NCBI GenBank assembly: GCA_024279275.1
Contig: JAJRRS010000134.1
Span: 1-54,255 of the forward strand
Direction of reading: 5' to 3'
From: Planctomycetota bacterium
Lineage (GTDB): Bacteria > Planctomycetota > Phycisphaerae > Phycisphaerales > Phycisphaeraceae
Length of the DNA stretch: 54,255 bases
Shown in pieces: positions 1-7,985 of this stretch; within the stretch, counting starts at the first letter, position 1, and each line of letters starts with the position of its first letter. A program made the translations under genes and the position numbers. The notes below the pieces were generated by a model. The model ran no database searches and was not told the origin of the DNA. It was given only the letters and a program-made list of their open reading frames with translations.

Positions 1-253
1 ACAATACTACAGGTCTTGAGCGTCTCGCTATTCGAGAAAACCCCGTTAATACAGGTGTTTTCACGCCCGGGCGGCATAACTCAAACCGACTCATTCGCTA
101 ACCAGTTGGTATTATTCGACTAACGTTGGGACAGTAGTGCAGATATACATATCTTTAATTGTGTGCTAATCGCTTCGGGTAGCCGATGATGATGCACAAC
201 GTGGCTTGACGGGTTATTCTCGGTGAGCTTGTAGGAAGGATGGCGGTCTGTCC
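1..253. other. Upstream region of nrfH, no gene recognised
   Basis: No convincing coding frame is seen in these 253 bases. A purine-rich ribosome-binding stretch (AGGAAGGA, about 233-240) precedes the nrfH start. Positions about 36-63 contain a weak dyad (GAAAAC ... GTTTTC). No well-spaced sigma70 promoter could be assigned, so the nrfHA promoter is either activator-dependent or lies before the window. Confidence 0.4.
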
Positions 254-724
254 ATGATCAGATGGTTGAGCGTAAGCGCGTGGGGGTTGGCACTGAGTAT
301 CATGCTGGGGGTGATGTTCGGGGCTGGGGGCTATACCTTCTATTATGCAGATGGCGCGTCGTACTTATCGAACAACCCCGCTGCCTGTGCTAACTGCCAC
401 ATCATGAACGATCAGTACGATAGCTGGCAGAAGGCGAGCCATCACACGGTTGCGACGTGCAACGACTGCCACGTCCCGCACGACCTGATTGGTAAGTACC
501 TGACCAAGGCTGAGAACGGGTACCTGCACTCCAAAGCCTTTACCCTTGAAAACTTCCACGAGCCGATCCAGATCCGCCAGCGCAGCAAAGACGTGTTGCA
601 GCAGAACTGTATCGCGTGTCACCAGGAGTTTGTTTCCCAGATTAAGAGTTATGCTGCGGCGCACGGCGAAGAGGCCGACTGCGTCCGCTGTCATCGGTCG
701 GTCGGTCACGGCCCGACGAAATAA
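254..724 (+). CDS. nrfH: NrfH, membrane tetraheme cytochrome c quinol dehydrogenase of nitrite reductase
   Basis: NrfH belongs to the NapC/NirT family. It oxidises menaquinol at the outer face of the cytoplasmic membrane and passes electrons to NrfA. The 156-residue protein has one N-terminal membrane anchor (about residues 8-31) followed by four CxxCH heme sites: CANCH 45-49, CNDCH 69-73, CIACH 119-123 and CVRCH 143-147. This heme count and the total length are normal for NrfH. It lies 25 bases before nrfA and is almost certainly cotranscribed with it. The start at 254 has a purine-rich stretch about 13 bases upstream, which is rather far. NapC-type proteins are close relatives, but the direct link to nrfA decides the name. 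Confidence 0.93.
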   Translation: MIRWLSVSAWGLALSIMLGVMFGAGGYTFYYADGASYLSNNPAACANCHIMNDQYDSWQKASHHTVATCNDCHVPHDLIGKYLTKAENGYLHSKAFTLENFHEPIQIRQRSKDVLQQNCIACHQEFVSQIKSYAAAHGEEADCVRCHRSVGHGPTK

Positions 725-749
725 ACCGGGGGAGTGAACCAGGAGATTT

Positions 750-2309
750 ATGATGCCCAAAGCACCCCCCGTTGATCGTGCCGACTCATCCGCAGCGGTC
801 CCCCCGGTCCCCCCGGTTCCCCCAGCACCCGGCAAGTCGTCCAAGCTCCCGTACCTGGTGGCGTTGCTGCTGGCGGGGTTGGTGACGGTGCTGGTTTTTA
901 TGCTGATGGGCAACATCGCCAAGCACAAGCGTGAGGCTGAGCAGGTTGTGTTTAAGATCGTCGATCTGGACGAGACGACGACCGATCCGGTTGAATGGGG
1001 CAAGAACTTCCCAAGGCAGTACGACGGGTACAAACGCACGGTCGATACCGAACGTACGCGATGGGGCGGCAGCGAGGCGTACCAGCACGTCGATGAAGAC
1101 CCCGACTGGCGCACGCTTTTCGCTGGGTATGCGTTCAGTTTTGATTACCGTGAAGACCGGGGTCATGCTTATATGCTCTCAGATCAACGTGAGACCGAGC
1201 GGGTGCACAAGGTCAAGCAGCCCGGTGCCTGCCTGCACTGCCACGCGTCGAACATCCCCGCGTACCGCAAGGCCGGGATCGAAAAAGGTGCGCCCGGCGA
1301 ACTGACCGACCCCTTCAACAGCCCCGACGCCCGGGAACAACTCATGAAGGGCTTTGAGGTCATCTGCGCGATGCCTTACCTGGAGGCGACCGAACTTGTT
1401 GAGCATCCTGTTTCCTGTATGGACTGTCACGACCCCGAGACGATGCACCTGCGCGTGACTCGGCCGGGGTTCCTTAATGGTATCCGTGTGCTTGCCGAGT
1501 CTGATGATCCGGTTCCGCATCTGCCTAGTATCGAGCGTTGGCGTAAGGGCGATCGTAAGGAGCCTTACGAGCCTAACACGATGGCGACCCGTCAGGAGAT
1601 GCGATCGTTTGCCTGCGGGCAGTGTCACGTCGAGTATTACTTCAAGGGTGAAGGCAAACTGCTGACCTACCCCTGGCACAATGGCTTGAAGATGGAGCAG
1701 GCGGAGAAGTATTACGACGACCAGGGCTTCAAGGACTGGACGCACAAGACCGCCGGATCGCCGATGCTCAAGGCTCAGCATCCTGAGTTTGAGATGTGGA
1801 GCCAGGGCATTCATGCCCGTGCGGGTGTTTCCTGCTCCGACTGCCACATGCCTTACAAACGCGAAGGCGCGATCAAGGTTAGCGATCACCACATCCGCAG
1901 CCCGCTATTGAATGTCGCACGGTCATGCCAGGTGTGTCACAACGTCACCGAGGACGAGATATTGGCCCGTGCCGAGACGATCCAGGACCGGACGCGTGCT
2001 CTGATGGTCCGTAGCCAGAAGGCGACGCTGGACCTGATCGACGGGATTGTCAAAGCCAAGGAAGCCGGCGCGACCGACGACCAGCTTGCCCCGCTGCGTG
2101 CGTTCCATCGCAAGGCCGAGTGGCGTCTTGACTATATCGCCGCTGAGAACTCGATGGGCTTCCACGCCGACCAGGAAGCAGCGCGTATCCTGGGTGAGGC
2201 TATTGATTATGCTCGGCAGGGGCAGGTCAAGGCAGTGGAGTTATTGAGTATATTGGCTCCCAAGGCGCAGGTGACGAAGGTGTCCAATGTGCCTGGGGCC
2301 GGGGGGTGA
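750..2309 (+). CDS. nrfA: NrfA, pentaheme ammonia-forming cytochrome c nitrite reductase (CxxCH variant)
   Basis: NrfA reduces nitrite to ammonium by six electrons outside the cytoplasmic membrane. The 519-residue protein has a Pro-rich N-terminus, a membrane or signal segment (about residues 34-52), and five heme sites: CLHCH 161-165, CMDCH 223-227, CGQCH 289-293, CSDCH 362-366 and CQVCH 393-397. In most studied NrfA proteins the first, catalytic site is CxxCK, with lysine as the heme ligand; here it is CxxCH. The tyrosine expected after the third site (CGQCHVEYY) and the substrate-pocket histidine (KAQHPEFE) are visible. ATG at 750 lies 4 bases after AGGAG, and ATG at 753 lies 7 bases after it; either could be used. 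The N-terminal VPPVPPVPP is encoded by a 9-bp DNA repeat. Confidence 0.95.
   Translation: MMPKAPPVDRADSSAAVPPVPPVPPAPGKSSKLPYLVALLLAGLVTVLVFMLMGNIAKHKREAEQVVFKIVDLDETTTDPVEWGKNFPRQYDGYKRTVDTERTRWGGSEAYQHVDEDPDWRTLFAGYAFSFDYREDRGHAYMLSDQRETERVHKVKQPGACLHCHASNIPAYRKAGIEKGAPGELTDPFNSPDAREQLMKGFEVICAMPYLEATELVEHPVSCMDCHDPETMHLRVTRPGFLNGIRVLAESDDPVPHLPSIERWRKGDRKEPYEPNTMATRQEMRSFACGQCHVEYYFKGEGKLLTYPWHNGLKMEQAEKYYDDQGFKDWTHKTAGSPMLKAQHPEFEMWSQGIHARAGVSCSDCHMPYKREGAIKVSDHHIRSPLLNVARSCQVCHNVTEDEILARAETIQDRTRALMVRSQKATLDLIDGIVKAKEAGATDDQLAPLRAFHRKAEWRLDYIAAENSMGFHADQEAARILGEAIDYARQGQVKAVELLSILAPKAQVTKVSNVPGAGG
797..823 (+). repeat. Three 9-bp repeats inside nrfA
   Basis: GGTCCCCCC occurs twice in tandem, followed by GGTTCCCCC. 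The repeat is in frame and encodes VPPVPPVPP just before the membrane segment of NrfA. It belongs with the other CCGGGG/CCCCGG-type short-period repeats in the window. Confidence 0.8.
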
Positions 2310-2499
2310 CACGTTCTTGGTTTTTTGGCGTGTTGGGTGGGGGCTGACTCAGAAATCTAACCACCCGTTTATCGCTGCGCGGTACATTTTTCGTATGGCT
2401 TGTTAATTGCCTCTCGGGCATGGCCTCTGTTACCATACAACCGCCTTGGTGATCGCCGGGCCGATGACATTATCTGGAAACAACGTCAGGGAGATAAAC

Positions 2500-3558
2500 A
2501 TGTTGACTCGATTTTATAGATTCACCGCACTCGCAACCCTATGTCTCACGCTTGGTCTGCTGGCCTGTCAGGCTCAGGCCGGGGGGTTGGAGGATCTGTT
2601 CCGCAAGGGTACGGGCACCGACAAGACCAAGGTGAAGGATGGCGATGCGGACATGGGCTTGACTGAGTACCACGGGATCAAGCACGCGGTGGGTGTGGTC
2701 GATTTTGATAATGATGCGGGCTATCGCAGCCAGTGGGAGATGGGCTACAACATGTCGATCCTGCTGGAATCGGCGTTATTTGATACCGGGCGGTTCGTGC
2801 TGGTCGAGCGTGAGAACCTGGGGGTTGTTTTAGATGAGCAGGATCTTGCAGCCAGCGGGCGTATGGCCAAGTCCTCCAGCGTTGCGCAGACAGGCAAGCT
2901 GCGGCCCGCGAAGTATATCGCTACCGGCGCGATGACCGAGGTTGAATACAACGAGTCAGGCGGCGGTGGGGGGTTCAATATTAAGGGCTTCCGTGTTGGT
3001 GGTTCCAAGGCCGACGCAAAGATCACGATCATCGCCAAACTGATCGACTCGACCACCGGCGAGATCGTCGCCAAGAAACGTATCACCGGCGAGGCCGGCC
3101 GGGCCAAGCTCAACTTTGGTATTAACAAGGGAAGCTTCAAGGGCGACATCGGCGGCTTCGCCAAGACGCCGTTGGGCGAGGCGGCGCAGGACTGTATCAA
3201 TCAGGCGGCCAAGTTTTTTGCACTGCAGATGGAAGAGCTTCCCTCGACGGGGGCTGTGGTGATGGTCAAGGATGGCCGGGTCATCATCAACCGCGGCGAG
3301 CAATACAACTTCCGCGAAGGCATGGTCCTGGCCATGACCGAGATGGGCGAAGACCTGATCGATCCGGAGACCGGCGAGGTGCTTGAGAAGGCTCAGGGCA
3401 AAGAGATCGGCACGATCCGAATCAACAAGACCTCCAAAAAGGTTTCTTACTGTGAAGTTATCTCCGGCGAGGCCGATCCGGAACGCGGAACCGTGGTGGA
3501 AGTCATCAGTGTTCCCTTCAATCCCGAGGATGATCACGATGGCAAGGACGAGGATTAG
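2500..3558 (+). CDS. CsgG/HfaB-family lipoprotein
   Basis: The 352-residue product begins with a lipoprotein signal (hydrophobic stretch ending LGLLAC, cysteine 22). It continues with a CsgG-like domain: a GVVDFDND strand, GRFVLVERENLG, then KYIATGAMTEVEY and DSTTGEIVAKKRITGE, the usual order in this family. CsgG proteins form outer-membrane export pores for curli, but many CsgG-like lipoproteins have no known substrate. No curli subunit genes are nearby, so only the family can be claimed. The C-terminal part (after about residue 245: GAVVMVKDGRVIINRG) looks like a small beta domain. ATG 2500 was chosen because it lies about 7 bases after AGGGAG and begins the signal peptide; an upstream in-frame extension to 2407 lacks both. 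Confidence 0.8.
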   Translation: MLTRFYRFTALATLCLTLGLLACQAQAGGLEDLFRKGTGTDKTKVKDGDADMGLTEYHGIKHAVGVVDFDNDAGYRSQWEMGYNMSILLESALFDTGRFVLVERENLGVVLDEQDLAASGRMAKSSSVAQTGKLRPAKYIATGAMTEVEYNESGGGGGFNIKGFRVGGSKADAKITIIAKLIDSTTGEIVAKKRITGEAGRAKLNFGINKGSFKGDIGGFAKTPLGEAAQDCINQAAKFFALQMEELPSTGAVVMVKDGRVIINRGEQYNFREGMVLAMTEMGEDLIDPETGEVLEKAQGKEIGTIRINKTSKKVSYCEVISGEADPERGTVVEVISVPFNPEDDHDGKDED

Positions 3559-3728
3559 GGGCGTTATTCCCGGCTCCTGTGCCCCAGACACACCGCAGCC
3601 TTGACCCCACCGATCCGATATAATACTCTTTCCGACCCAATGCCCCCCCGGAACACCCCGGTACACCCGCAATTCTGGGATTGAGGCTTGGTGATAGACG
3701 TTGGCCCTCCGATAGGAATAGGCCAAGC

Positions 3729-3801
3729 GGGCTCATAGCTCAGTTGGCAGAGCGCACCCCTGATAAGGGTGAGGTCGCAGGTTCAAGTCCTGCTGGGCCC
3801 A
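3729..3801 (+). tRNA. tRNA-Ile (GAT anticodon)
   Basis: A full cloverleaf can be drawn. The acceptor stem GGGCTCA pairs with TGGGCCC (one G-T pair). The D arm contains AGCTCAGTTGGCAGAGC. The anticodon stem CACCC/GGGTG closes the loop CTGATAA with anticodon GAT, and the T arm is GCAGGTTCAAGTCCTGC. The discriminator base is A and no CCA is encoded. A strong hairpin terminator follows within 5 bases. Confidence 0.96.
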
Positions 3802-3804
3802 TTG

Positions 3805-3836
3805 AATAAGCCCCCGTAACTGGGGGCTTATTCTTT
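3805..3836 (+). terminator. Rho-independent terminator after tRNA-Ile
   Basis: Perfect 11-bp stem AATAAGCCCCC / GGGGGCTTATT with a 6-base loop (GTAACT), followed by a short T-rich run. It ends the tRNA transcript and separates it from the restriction-modification genes. Confidence 0.88.
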
Positions 3837-3893
3837 GCGCGGGCTGTCTAGCACTCACTTGACGCGGCTGTTCCCTTGGATCAAAGTATAGCC

Positions 3894-5117
3894 ATGTCTA
3901 TGGATTTTATTAGTCTATTTTCCGGCGCTGGTGGTTTAGACCTTGGCTTGGAATGGGCGGGTTGGTGTTGCCGATATGCATCTGATATTGATTTGTCAGC
4001 GATCGAAACTTTACAGTCAAACAGTCAAGCCTCACACCGAGATGGATTCGGTCGCAAGATGCAGGCTGAGGTCGCCGACGTACGGGATCTTCGGGGGAAG
4101 GATATTCTTGCAAAAATTGGTGTAAGGCGTGGGAGTATACCGTTGATGGCTGGTGGTCCACCTTGCCAGTCGTGGAGTAGCGCTGGTCATCAAAGAGGAT
4201 TCGACGATCCGCGTGGAGTATTGTTTCGTGATTTTGTACGATTGGCTGATGAGTGTGGCTGTCGGATCATACTTTTTGAGAATGTTCGGGGGCTTTTGAC
4301 GGCACGCGGCCCAGATGGCGAGCCTGGCGGGGCACTTCGGGTTATCCGAGAAGAGATGTGGGCGCGAGGCTACCAGAGTTCTTTAGAACTCCTAAATGCC
4401 GCAGACTTTGGTGTACCACAGCGTCGGGTTCGGCTATATTTAGTTGGGTACAGGGGAACACCCGCTCCGGTATTCCCGGAGCCGACCCACGCGAAAGTGT
4501 ATGAGCCCGAAGGATTGCCTGGCTTCGGTAAGAAGCCTTGGGTTCCGATGCGGACGGTTTTGTTGACCCCCTCTCAACTTAAGCATAAAGAAATTATTCT
4601 CCCCAGTGCAAAAATGGTTTCTCGCCTTAAAGGGTTAGGTCCCGGCGAGGGCGTGAAGTCTGTAGGTAAGAAGGAAACTACCCGACCCGGAGGGCATTGG
4701 GGTTACATGCAAGGCGGATTTGTCGCGGACCCTGATCTACCGGCACGCACCGTTACCGCGTCGTCTCAGCAAGATTGGATTCGGCTTGGTGATGGGTCCT
4801 ATCGTAGGCTTTGCCCCCGAGAGTGTGCGTTAATCCAAGGTTTCCCTCGGTCATGGAGTTTTGTTGGCCGCGTCCCTTCGGTTTATAAGCAGATTGGGAA
4901 TGCTGTTGCTCCGGTTATGGGGGAAGTGCTTGGTCGGGTTGTTACCGTGATGGCGAATCATCGCGACCAAACGAGAGTAGACTTTGATCCCACGGTTCTG
5001 CCCCGCCATTTGGAAGCGCATGTGAGGTACACGGCACGAGAGCATGAGAGAAACGGTGCTTCGCGTAATGCGGCACCGAGTCGTAGGCGAGTGTCGAAAC
5101 GTCGGGGTTCTCCCTAA
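3894..5117 (+). CDS. C5-cytosine DNA methyltransferase (type II modification enzyme)
   Basis: The protein (407 residues) carries the ordered motifs of 5-methylcytosine methyltransferases. Motif I is FSGAGGLDLG (residues 9-18). Motif IV is GGPPCQSWSSAG, with the catalytic cysteine at about 91. Motif VI is ENVRG (129-133), motif VIII is QRRVRLYLVG, and motif X is KQIGNAVAP. The segment between VIII and IX should contain the target-recognition domain. ATG 3894 is preferred; ATG 3900 and an upstream TTG at 3876 are alternatives. Its stop codon shares one base with the next gene's start (TAATG), so the two are translationally coupled. The gene sits directly behind a tRNA, and its codon use looks more A/T-rich than its neighbours, which fits acquisition by transfer. 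The recognition sequence cannot be read from the sequence. Confidence 0.95.
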   Translation: MSMDFISLFSGAGGLDLGLEWAGWCCRYASDIDLSAIETLQSNSQASHRDGFGRKMQAEVADVRDLRGKDILAKIGVRRGSIPLMAGGPPCQSWSSAGHQRGFDDPRGVLFRDFVRLADECGCRIILFENVRGLLTARGPDGEPGGALRVIREEMWARGYQSSLELLNAADFGVPQRRVRLYLVGYRGTPAPVFPEPTHAKVYEPEGLPGFGKKPWVPMRTVLLTPSQLKHKEIILPSAKMVSRLKGLGPGEGVKSVGKKETTRPGGHWGYMQGGFVADPDLPARTVTASSQQDWIRLGDGSYRRLCPRECALIQGFPRSWSFVGRVPSVYKQIGNAVAPVMGEVLGRVVTVMANHRDQTRVDFDPTVLPRHLEAHVRYTAREHERNGASRNAAPSRRRVSKRRGSP

Positions 5118-6013
5118 TGTTGAAGCCTTGGTCGAATCCGGAGTTGTTGGCAAATCAAGCCGAAGAAGCTAAGAAGGTATACATAGATTCGTTGGACCCT
5201 GAAAAAAGTCGCGATAAATGGCAGGCGGCTGTCGATGTTGTTACGAAAGAATTTCAAGAACAGCTCGAAAGTGCGTTTCGCGACGGTCAACTCCTTCAAG
5301 CAATTGAGGCGTCGGGTCATGTGATGGCGATGCTTCGGCAACTCACCGCGCCTCCGTTGAGCCAAGACCAGTTTAAGCTTTTGTGTCCTGACTGGCCCAA
5401 GAGTTCCGAAAAAACCGGTCGGCCAGTTAGTGAAAAGAACGCCTCGAAAATGCTTGATACTCTTACGACTTGGTTAGACCCAAGAATTTTAGAAGGGATT
5501 GCTAAGGGCAAGACTGCGGAAGTCGCAGCAGGACCGATATATATTCTTGCGCGTCAGCGTTTTGAGACCGAACGGCGAACCGAAGTTTCTCGCGAACAAG
5601 AGGCCCAGGTTATTGGTCTTCTTAATCAAGAAGGCTATAAACAGCAGCAGAGCCGGGAGATCGACAAGCCGTGGACGGTCGGGGACCACAAGTTTATGCA
5701 CTGTACAACATTCAGTTCTACGGCTAATTCGACTGCTGAGGTGGATTTAGCCGTGGGCTTGTCTGCGGGACGTTTGTTGGCAATCGAGTGCAAGGTCTCA
5801 AATGATGCAACCAACTCAATCAAGAGAATAAACGACGTCCTTAAGAAACGAGAAGCCTGGTCGCAAGGCTACGGTCAGGTATTAACCACCGGTGCCGTTC
5901 TACAAGGTGTTATTGCCAGCAAGGATGTGACGCGGCTTGCTGCTTCTGGAGTGTGCGTGTTCTTCTCGCATGACCTTGACTCGCTGAAGCAGTTTTTGTC
6001 CGAGCAACGCTGA
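5117..6013 (+). CDS. Putative type II restriction endonuclease, PD-(D/E)xK type
   Basis: This 298-residue protein starts on the last base of the methyltransferase stop codon, the arrangement expected of a cognate restriction enzyme. A PD-(D/E)xK-like active site is visible near the C-terminus: E208-V-D210, then 13 residues, then E224-C-K226 in AIECKVSN. An acidic strand is thus followed by ExK within a hydrophobic strand. The N-terminal 200 residues are mostly helical and I do not recognise them; a XamI-like assignment was considered but cannot be supported by eye. Function as an endonuclease rests on the motif plus the neighbour. Base composition resembles the methyltransferase gene rather than the flanking nap genes. 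Confidence 0.78.
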   Translation: MLKPWSNPELLANQAEEAKKVYIDSLDPEKSRDKWQAAVDVVTKEFQEQLESAFRDGQLLQAIEASGHVMAMLRQLTAPPLSQDQFKLLCPDWPKSSEKTGRPVSEKNASKMLDTLTTWLDPRILEGIAKGKTAEVAAGPIYILARQRFETERRTEVSREQEAQVIGLLNQEGYKQQQSREIDKPWTVGDHKFMHCTTFSSTANSTAEVDLAVGLSAGRLLAIECKVSNDATNSIKRINDVLKKREAWSQGYGQVLTTGAVLQGVIASKDVTRLAASGVCVFFSHDLDSLKQFLSEQR

Positions 6014-6038
6014 GGCTTACCTTCAGTGGGATCACTCG

Positions 6039-6380
6039 TTATTGGTTTTCGGCTTGATCACGTTGGATCTGTTTCCAGGCCCACTGCCAGGCGGCGACGG
6101 TGCGGGGGAATCCGACGGTGTTCATGCCCAGGAGGACGGCCTGCTCGATTTCTTCGGGGGTTGCGCCGTGTTGAATAGCTCGGCGGACGTGGCTTCGGAA
6201 GGCGGATTCGAGGTTGCCGCCGACACAGATACCCATCTTGATCAGGGCGCACTGTTTGGCGTCCAGTGGGCCGACGGCGTCGACTGCTTTGGCGACGGCT
6301 TCGTGGGTCGCGCCCAGTGCGGGGAACTTGGTGATGAAGTCTTTGTAGGTTTTGGGTAGGGGGGTGTCGTTTTGGCTCAT
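6039..6380 (-). CDS. Carboxymuconolactone decarboxylase (CMD)/AhpD-like family protein
   Basis: The 113-residue protein matches the small all-helical CMD fold. Recognisable parts are KQCALIKMGICVGGN, the helix ESAFRSHVRRAIQHGAT, and PEEIEQAVLLGMNTVGFP. The CxxC pair of AhpD-type thiol peroxidases is absent, because only single cysteines occur in the first helix. A peroxidase role is therefore not supported, and the biochemical function is unknown. It is the last gene of the nap/moaA operon; its ATG is 4 bases past the moaA stop, and the ribosome-binding sequence GGAGGT overlaps that stop. Confidence 0.82.
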   Translation of the reverse strand: MSQNDTPLPKTYKDFITKFPALGATHEAVAKAVDAVGPLDAKQCALIKMGICVGGNLESAFRSHVRRAIQHGATPEEIEQAVLLGMNTVGFPRTVAAWQWAWKQIQRDQAENQ

Positions 6381-6384
6381 GGTG

Positions 6385-7353
6385 TCAACCTCCGATTTGT
6401 GTCATGACCGCGACGCCGGTGACGGGGTGTTCCGGGGCCTTGGCTTGTATAGCTTCAGAGAGTAACCGGTCTAATCGGTCGGCGTCGAACTTGGGGCGGA
6501 TAGCCTCGGTGAGGTTGCCGCGGGGTTGGTCCATCAGGCAGGGGTAGATTGAGCCGTCGGACGTGATGCGCAGGCGGTTGCATGCGGAGCAGAAGTTACA
6601 GCTCATGGGGGTGATGAAGCCGATGCGTGCGTGTTGGCCGTCGCGGAGGGTGACGTCGTAGGTTTGTGCGGAGTCTGAGCCTTGGGGTGCGGTCTGCCAG
6701 CCGGTGATGATTTTGGACAGGGCGTTTCGCATCCGTGATGCGGGGACGTATCGATCGGTCCAGTGTTCTGCCAGGGGGCCCATCGGCATCAATTCGATGA
6801 AGCGTATCTCGACACGGCGCATCGCTGCGTACTGGACAAGTGCTGGGAGGTCGGCGAGGTTTTCGTGGTTGAGTACGACGGTGTTGAGTTTTACGGGGGT
6901 GAGACCGGAGTCAATCGCGGCATCGATGCCGGCGAGCACGCGCTTCATCGCATCAACGCCGGTCATGTTTGTGAAACGCTTGGGGTTGAGTGAATCGAGG
7001 CTGACGTTGACCCGGCCCAGGCCCGCGTTGGCGTAGTCTTTGGCGTGTGAGGCCAACGATAGGCCGTTGGTGGTCATGGCAAGGTCGCTGATGCCGGGGA
7101 TGCTTGCGATGCGTTCGATGATCTCGATGAGGTCGGGTCGTGCGGTGGGGTCGCCGCCGGTGAGGCGGACTTTGGTCAGGCCGTGGTTGGAGACGAGGTG
7201 GCAGACGAGGGTTTGGATCTCGTTTGGTGTGAGTCGGCCTGTTTGGCTTGACTGGGTGAGCAGGGCCGGTCGGCAATAGACGCAGCGCATCTGACAGGCT
7301 TCGGTCAGTGAGAGCCGCAGGTAACGTATCGGCCTGTCTTGTGCGTCACGCAT
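6385..7353 (-). CDS. moaA: GTP 3',8-cyclase MoaA, molybdenum cofactor biosynthesis
   Basis: MoaA is a radical-SAM enzyme that converts GTP to 3',8-cyclo-GTP, the first step of molybdopterin synthesis. The 322-residue protein has the N-terminal CxxxCxxC cluster site (C20, C24, C27; LTEACQMRCVYC). The GGDPTARPD SAM-binding stretch and the C-terminal second cluster site (CNFCSACNRLR followed by a third Cys in YPCL) are present. It ends in the double glycine typical of MoaA. The gene overlaps the preceding small gene by 8 bases. Its place in a nap operon makes sense because NapA needs a molybdenum bis-MGD cofactor. No other moa, mob or moe genes are in the window. Confidence 0.95.
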   Translation of the reverse strand: MRDAQDRPIRYLRLSLTEACQMRCVYCRPALLTQSSQTGRLTPNEIQTLVCHLVSNHGLTKVRLTGGDPTARPDLIEIIERIASIPGISDLAMTTNGLSLASHAKDYANAGLGRVNVSLDSLNPKRFTNMTGVDAMKRVLAGIDAAIDSGLTPVKLNTVVLNHENLADLPALVQYAAMRRVEIRFIELMPMGPLAEHWTDRYVPASRMRNALSKIITGWQTAPQGSDSAQTYDVTLRDGQHARIGFITPMSCNFCSACNRLRITSDGSIYPCLMDQPRGNLTEAIRPKFDADRLDRLLSEAIQAKAPEHPVTGVAVMTQIGG

Positions 7354-7648
7354 GGTCGTTGGGGTCGTGCCTTATCCGCACGATGCGCGTGCCTTTTGGG
7401 CTGGGCATCAGGGTGTCCCACCACTGGGCGCCTTCGTGGACGTACCGCAGTTGTATCGCCCGGCAGTCGCGGTTGCGGAGCATCTCTCGGGCCTGATCAA
7501 GTGGGATGGAATGTTCGCCGACGTAGCCGCGGCCGGTGGTCTTTGGGATAACTTCGATCAACTGTGTCAGTTCGGCGACATCGGAAAATAACTGGTCAAC
7601 GGTCGCGTCGTCCAGGATGGTTTCGTGGAGTTGGGGCAGGTCTTTCAT
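7346..7648 (-). CDS. Small protein of unknown function in the nap operon
   Basis: I do not recognise this 100-residue soluble protein. It has no signal peptide, membrane segment or heme site and a single cysteine (RNRDCRAIQLRY). The middle has a conserved-looking stretch, GRGYVGEHSIPLDQAREML. The C-terminal half is rich in aromatic and charged residues (QLRYVHEGAQWWDTLM, TRIVRIRHD). Its ATG overlaps the stop of the napF-like gene (ATGA), and its end overlaps moaA by 8 bases, so it is translated with its neighbours. Context suggests a cytoplasmic accessory factor for Nap maturation or cofactor delivery, but that is inference only. Confidence 0.7.
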   Translation of the reverse strand: MKDLPQLHETILDDATVDQLFSDVAELTQLIEVIPKTTGRGYVGEHSIPLDQAREMLRNRDCRAIQLRYVHEGAQWWDTLMPSPKGTRIVRIRHDPNDHA

Positions 7649-7980
7649 GGTTTGCCCCGATTGATGGTGGGGCGTGGGGCGAGCATGAGTATGGCGTTGG
7701 TCGGCGCGGGGCAGACGTCGTGGCAATCGCTGCAGCCGGTGCACAGATCGGCGACGACCTGGGGGATGCCGCGCTCGATCACGATGGCACCCTCTTCGGG
7801 GCAGCGTTCGTAACAGGTCGAGCACATCAGTTCGCGGTACGCCAAGCAGTGTCTACCCTGTATGACGGCGACTTTGGGTGAGTCGTCCGGCGGTGGCGGC
7901 GGGGGAGTCGAGGGTACGGCGCGTGAGACGCCGGCGCGGAGTCGACCGAACAATAATTCTCGTCGAGATAGCATGGCCAC
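7645..7980 (-). CDS. NapF-like small ferredoxin with two 4Fe-4S sites
   Basis: The 111-residue protein starts SRRELLFGRL, as NapF proteins often do, then has a Pro-rich linker and two iron-sulfur sites. The first is C-x7-C-x2-C-x3-CP (CLAYRELMCSTCYERCP). The second is the regular CTGCSDCHDVCP. Typical NapF has more clusters (three or four), so this is a short version. NapF acts in the cytoplasm, probably in NapA maturation. GTG at 7980 was chosen because it lies 8 bases from GGGAG; an in-frame ATG at 7974 is farther away. It overlaps the next gene by 4 bases. Confidence 0.8.
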   Translation of the reverse strand: MAMLSRRELLFGRLRAGVSRAVPSTPPPPPPDDSPKVAVIQGRHCLAYRELMCSTCYERCPEEGAIVIERGIPQVVADLCTGCSDCHDVCPAPTNAILMLAPRPTINRGKP

Positions 7981-7985
7981 GCGGT

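Noticed and set aside
206-234. TTGACG ... TTGTAG as the nrfH promoter
   Set aside because: The -10 box is poor, and the predicted transcript start would fall within or after the ribosome-binding site.
3619-3624. TATAAT before tRNA-Ile as its promoter
   Set aside because: No acceptable -35 box lies 16-18 bases upstream, and the tRNA starts about 100 bases further on.
3780-3801. tRNA 3' end as an integration (att) site
   Set aside because: No direct copy of the tRNA 3' end was found after the restriction-modification genes, and no integrase is present.
5117-6013. Assigning the endonuclease to the XamI family
   Set aside because: The N-terminal sequence did not match what I recall of that family; only the PD-(D/E)xK-like motif and the gene pairing can be supported.
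6039-6380. AhpD-type alkylhydroperoxidase
   Set aside because: The CxxC pair needed for thiol peroxidase chemistry is missing.
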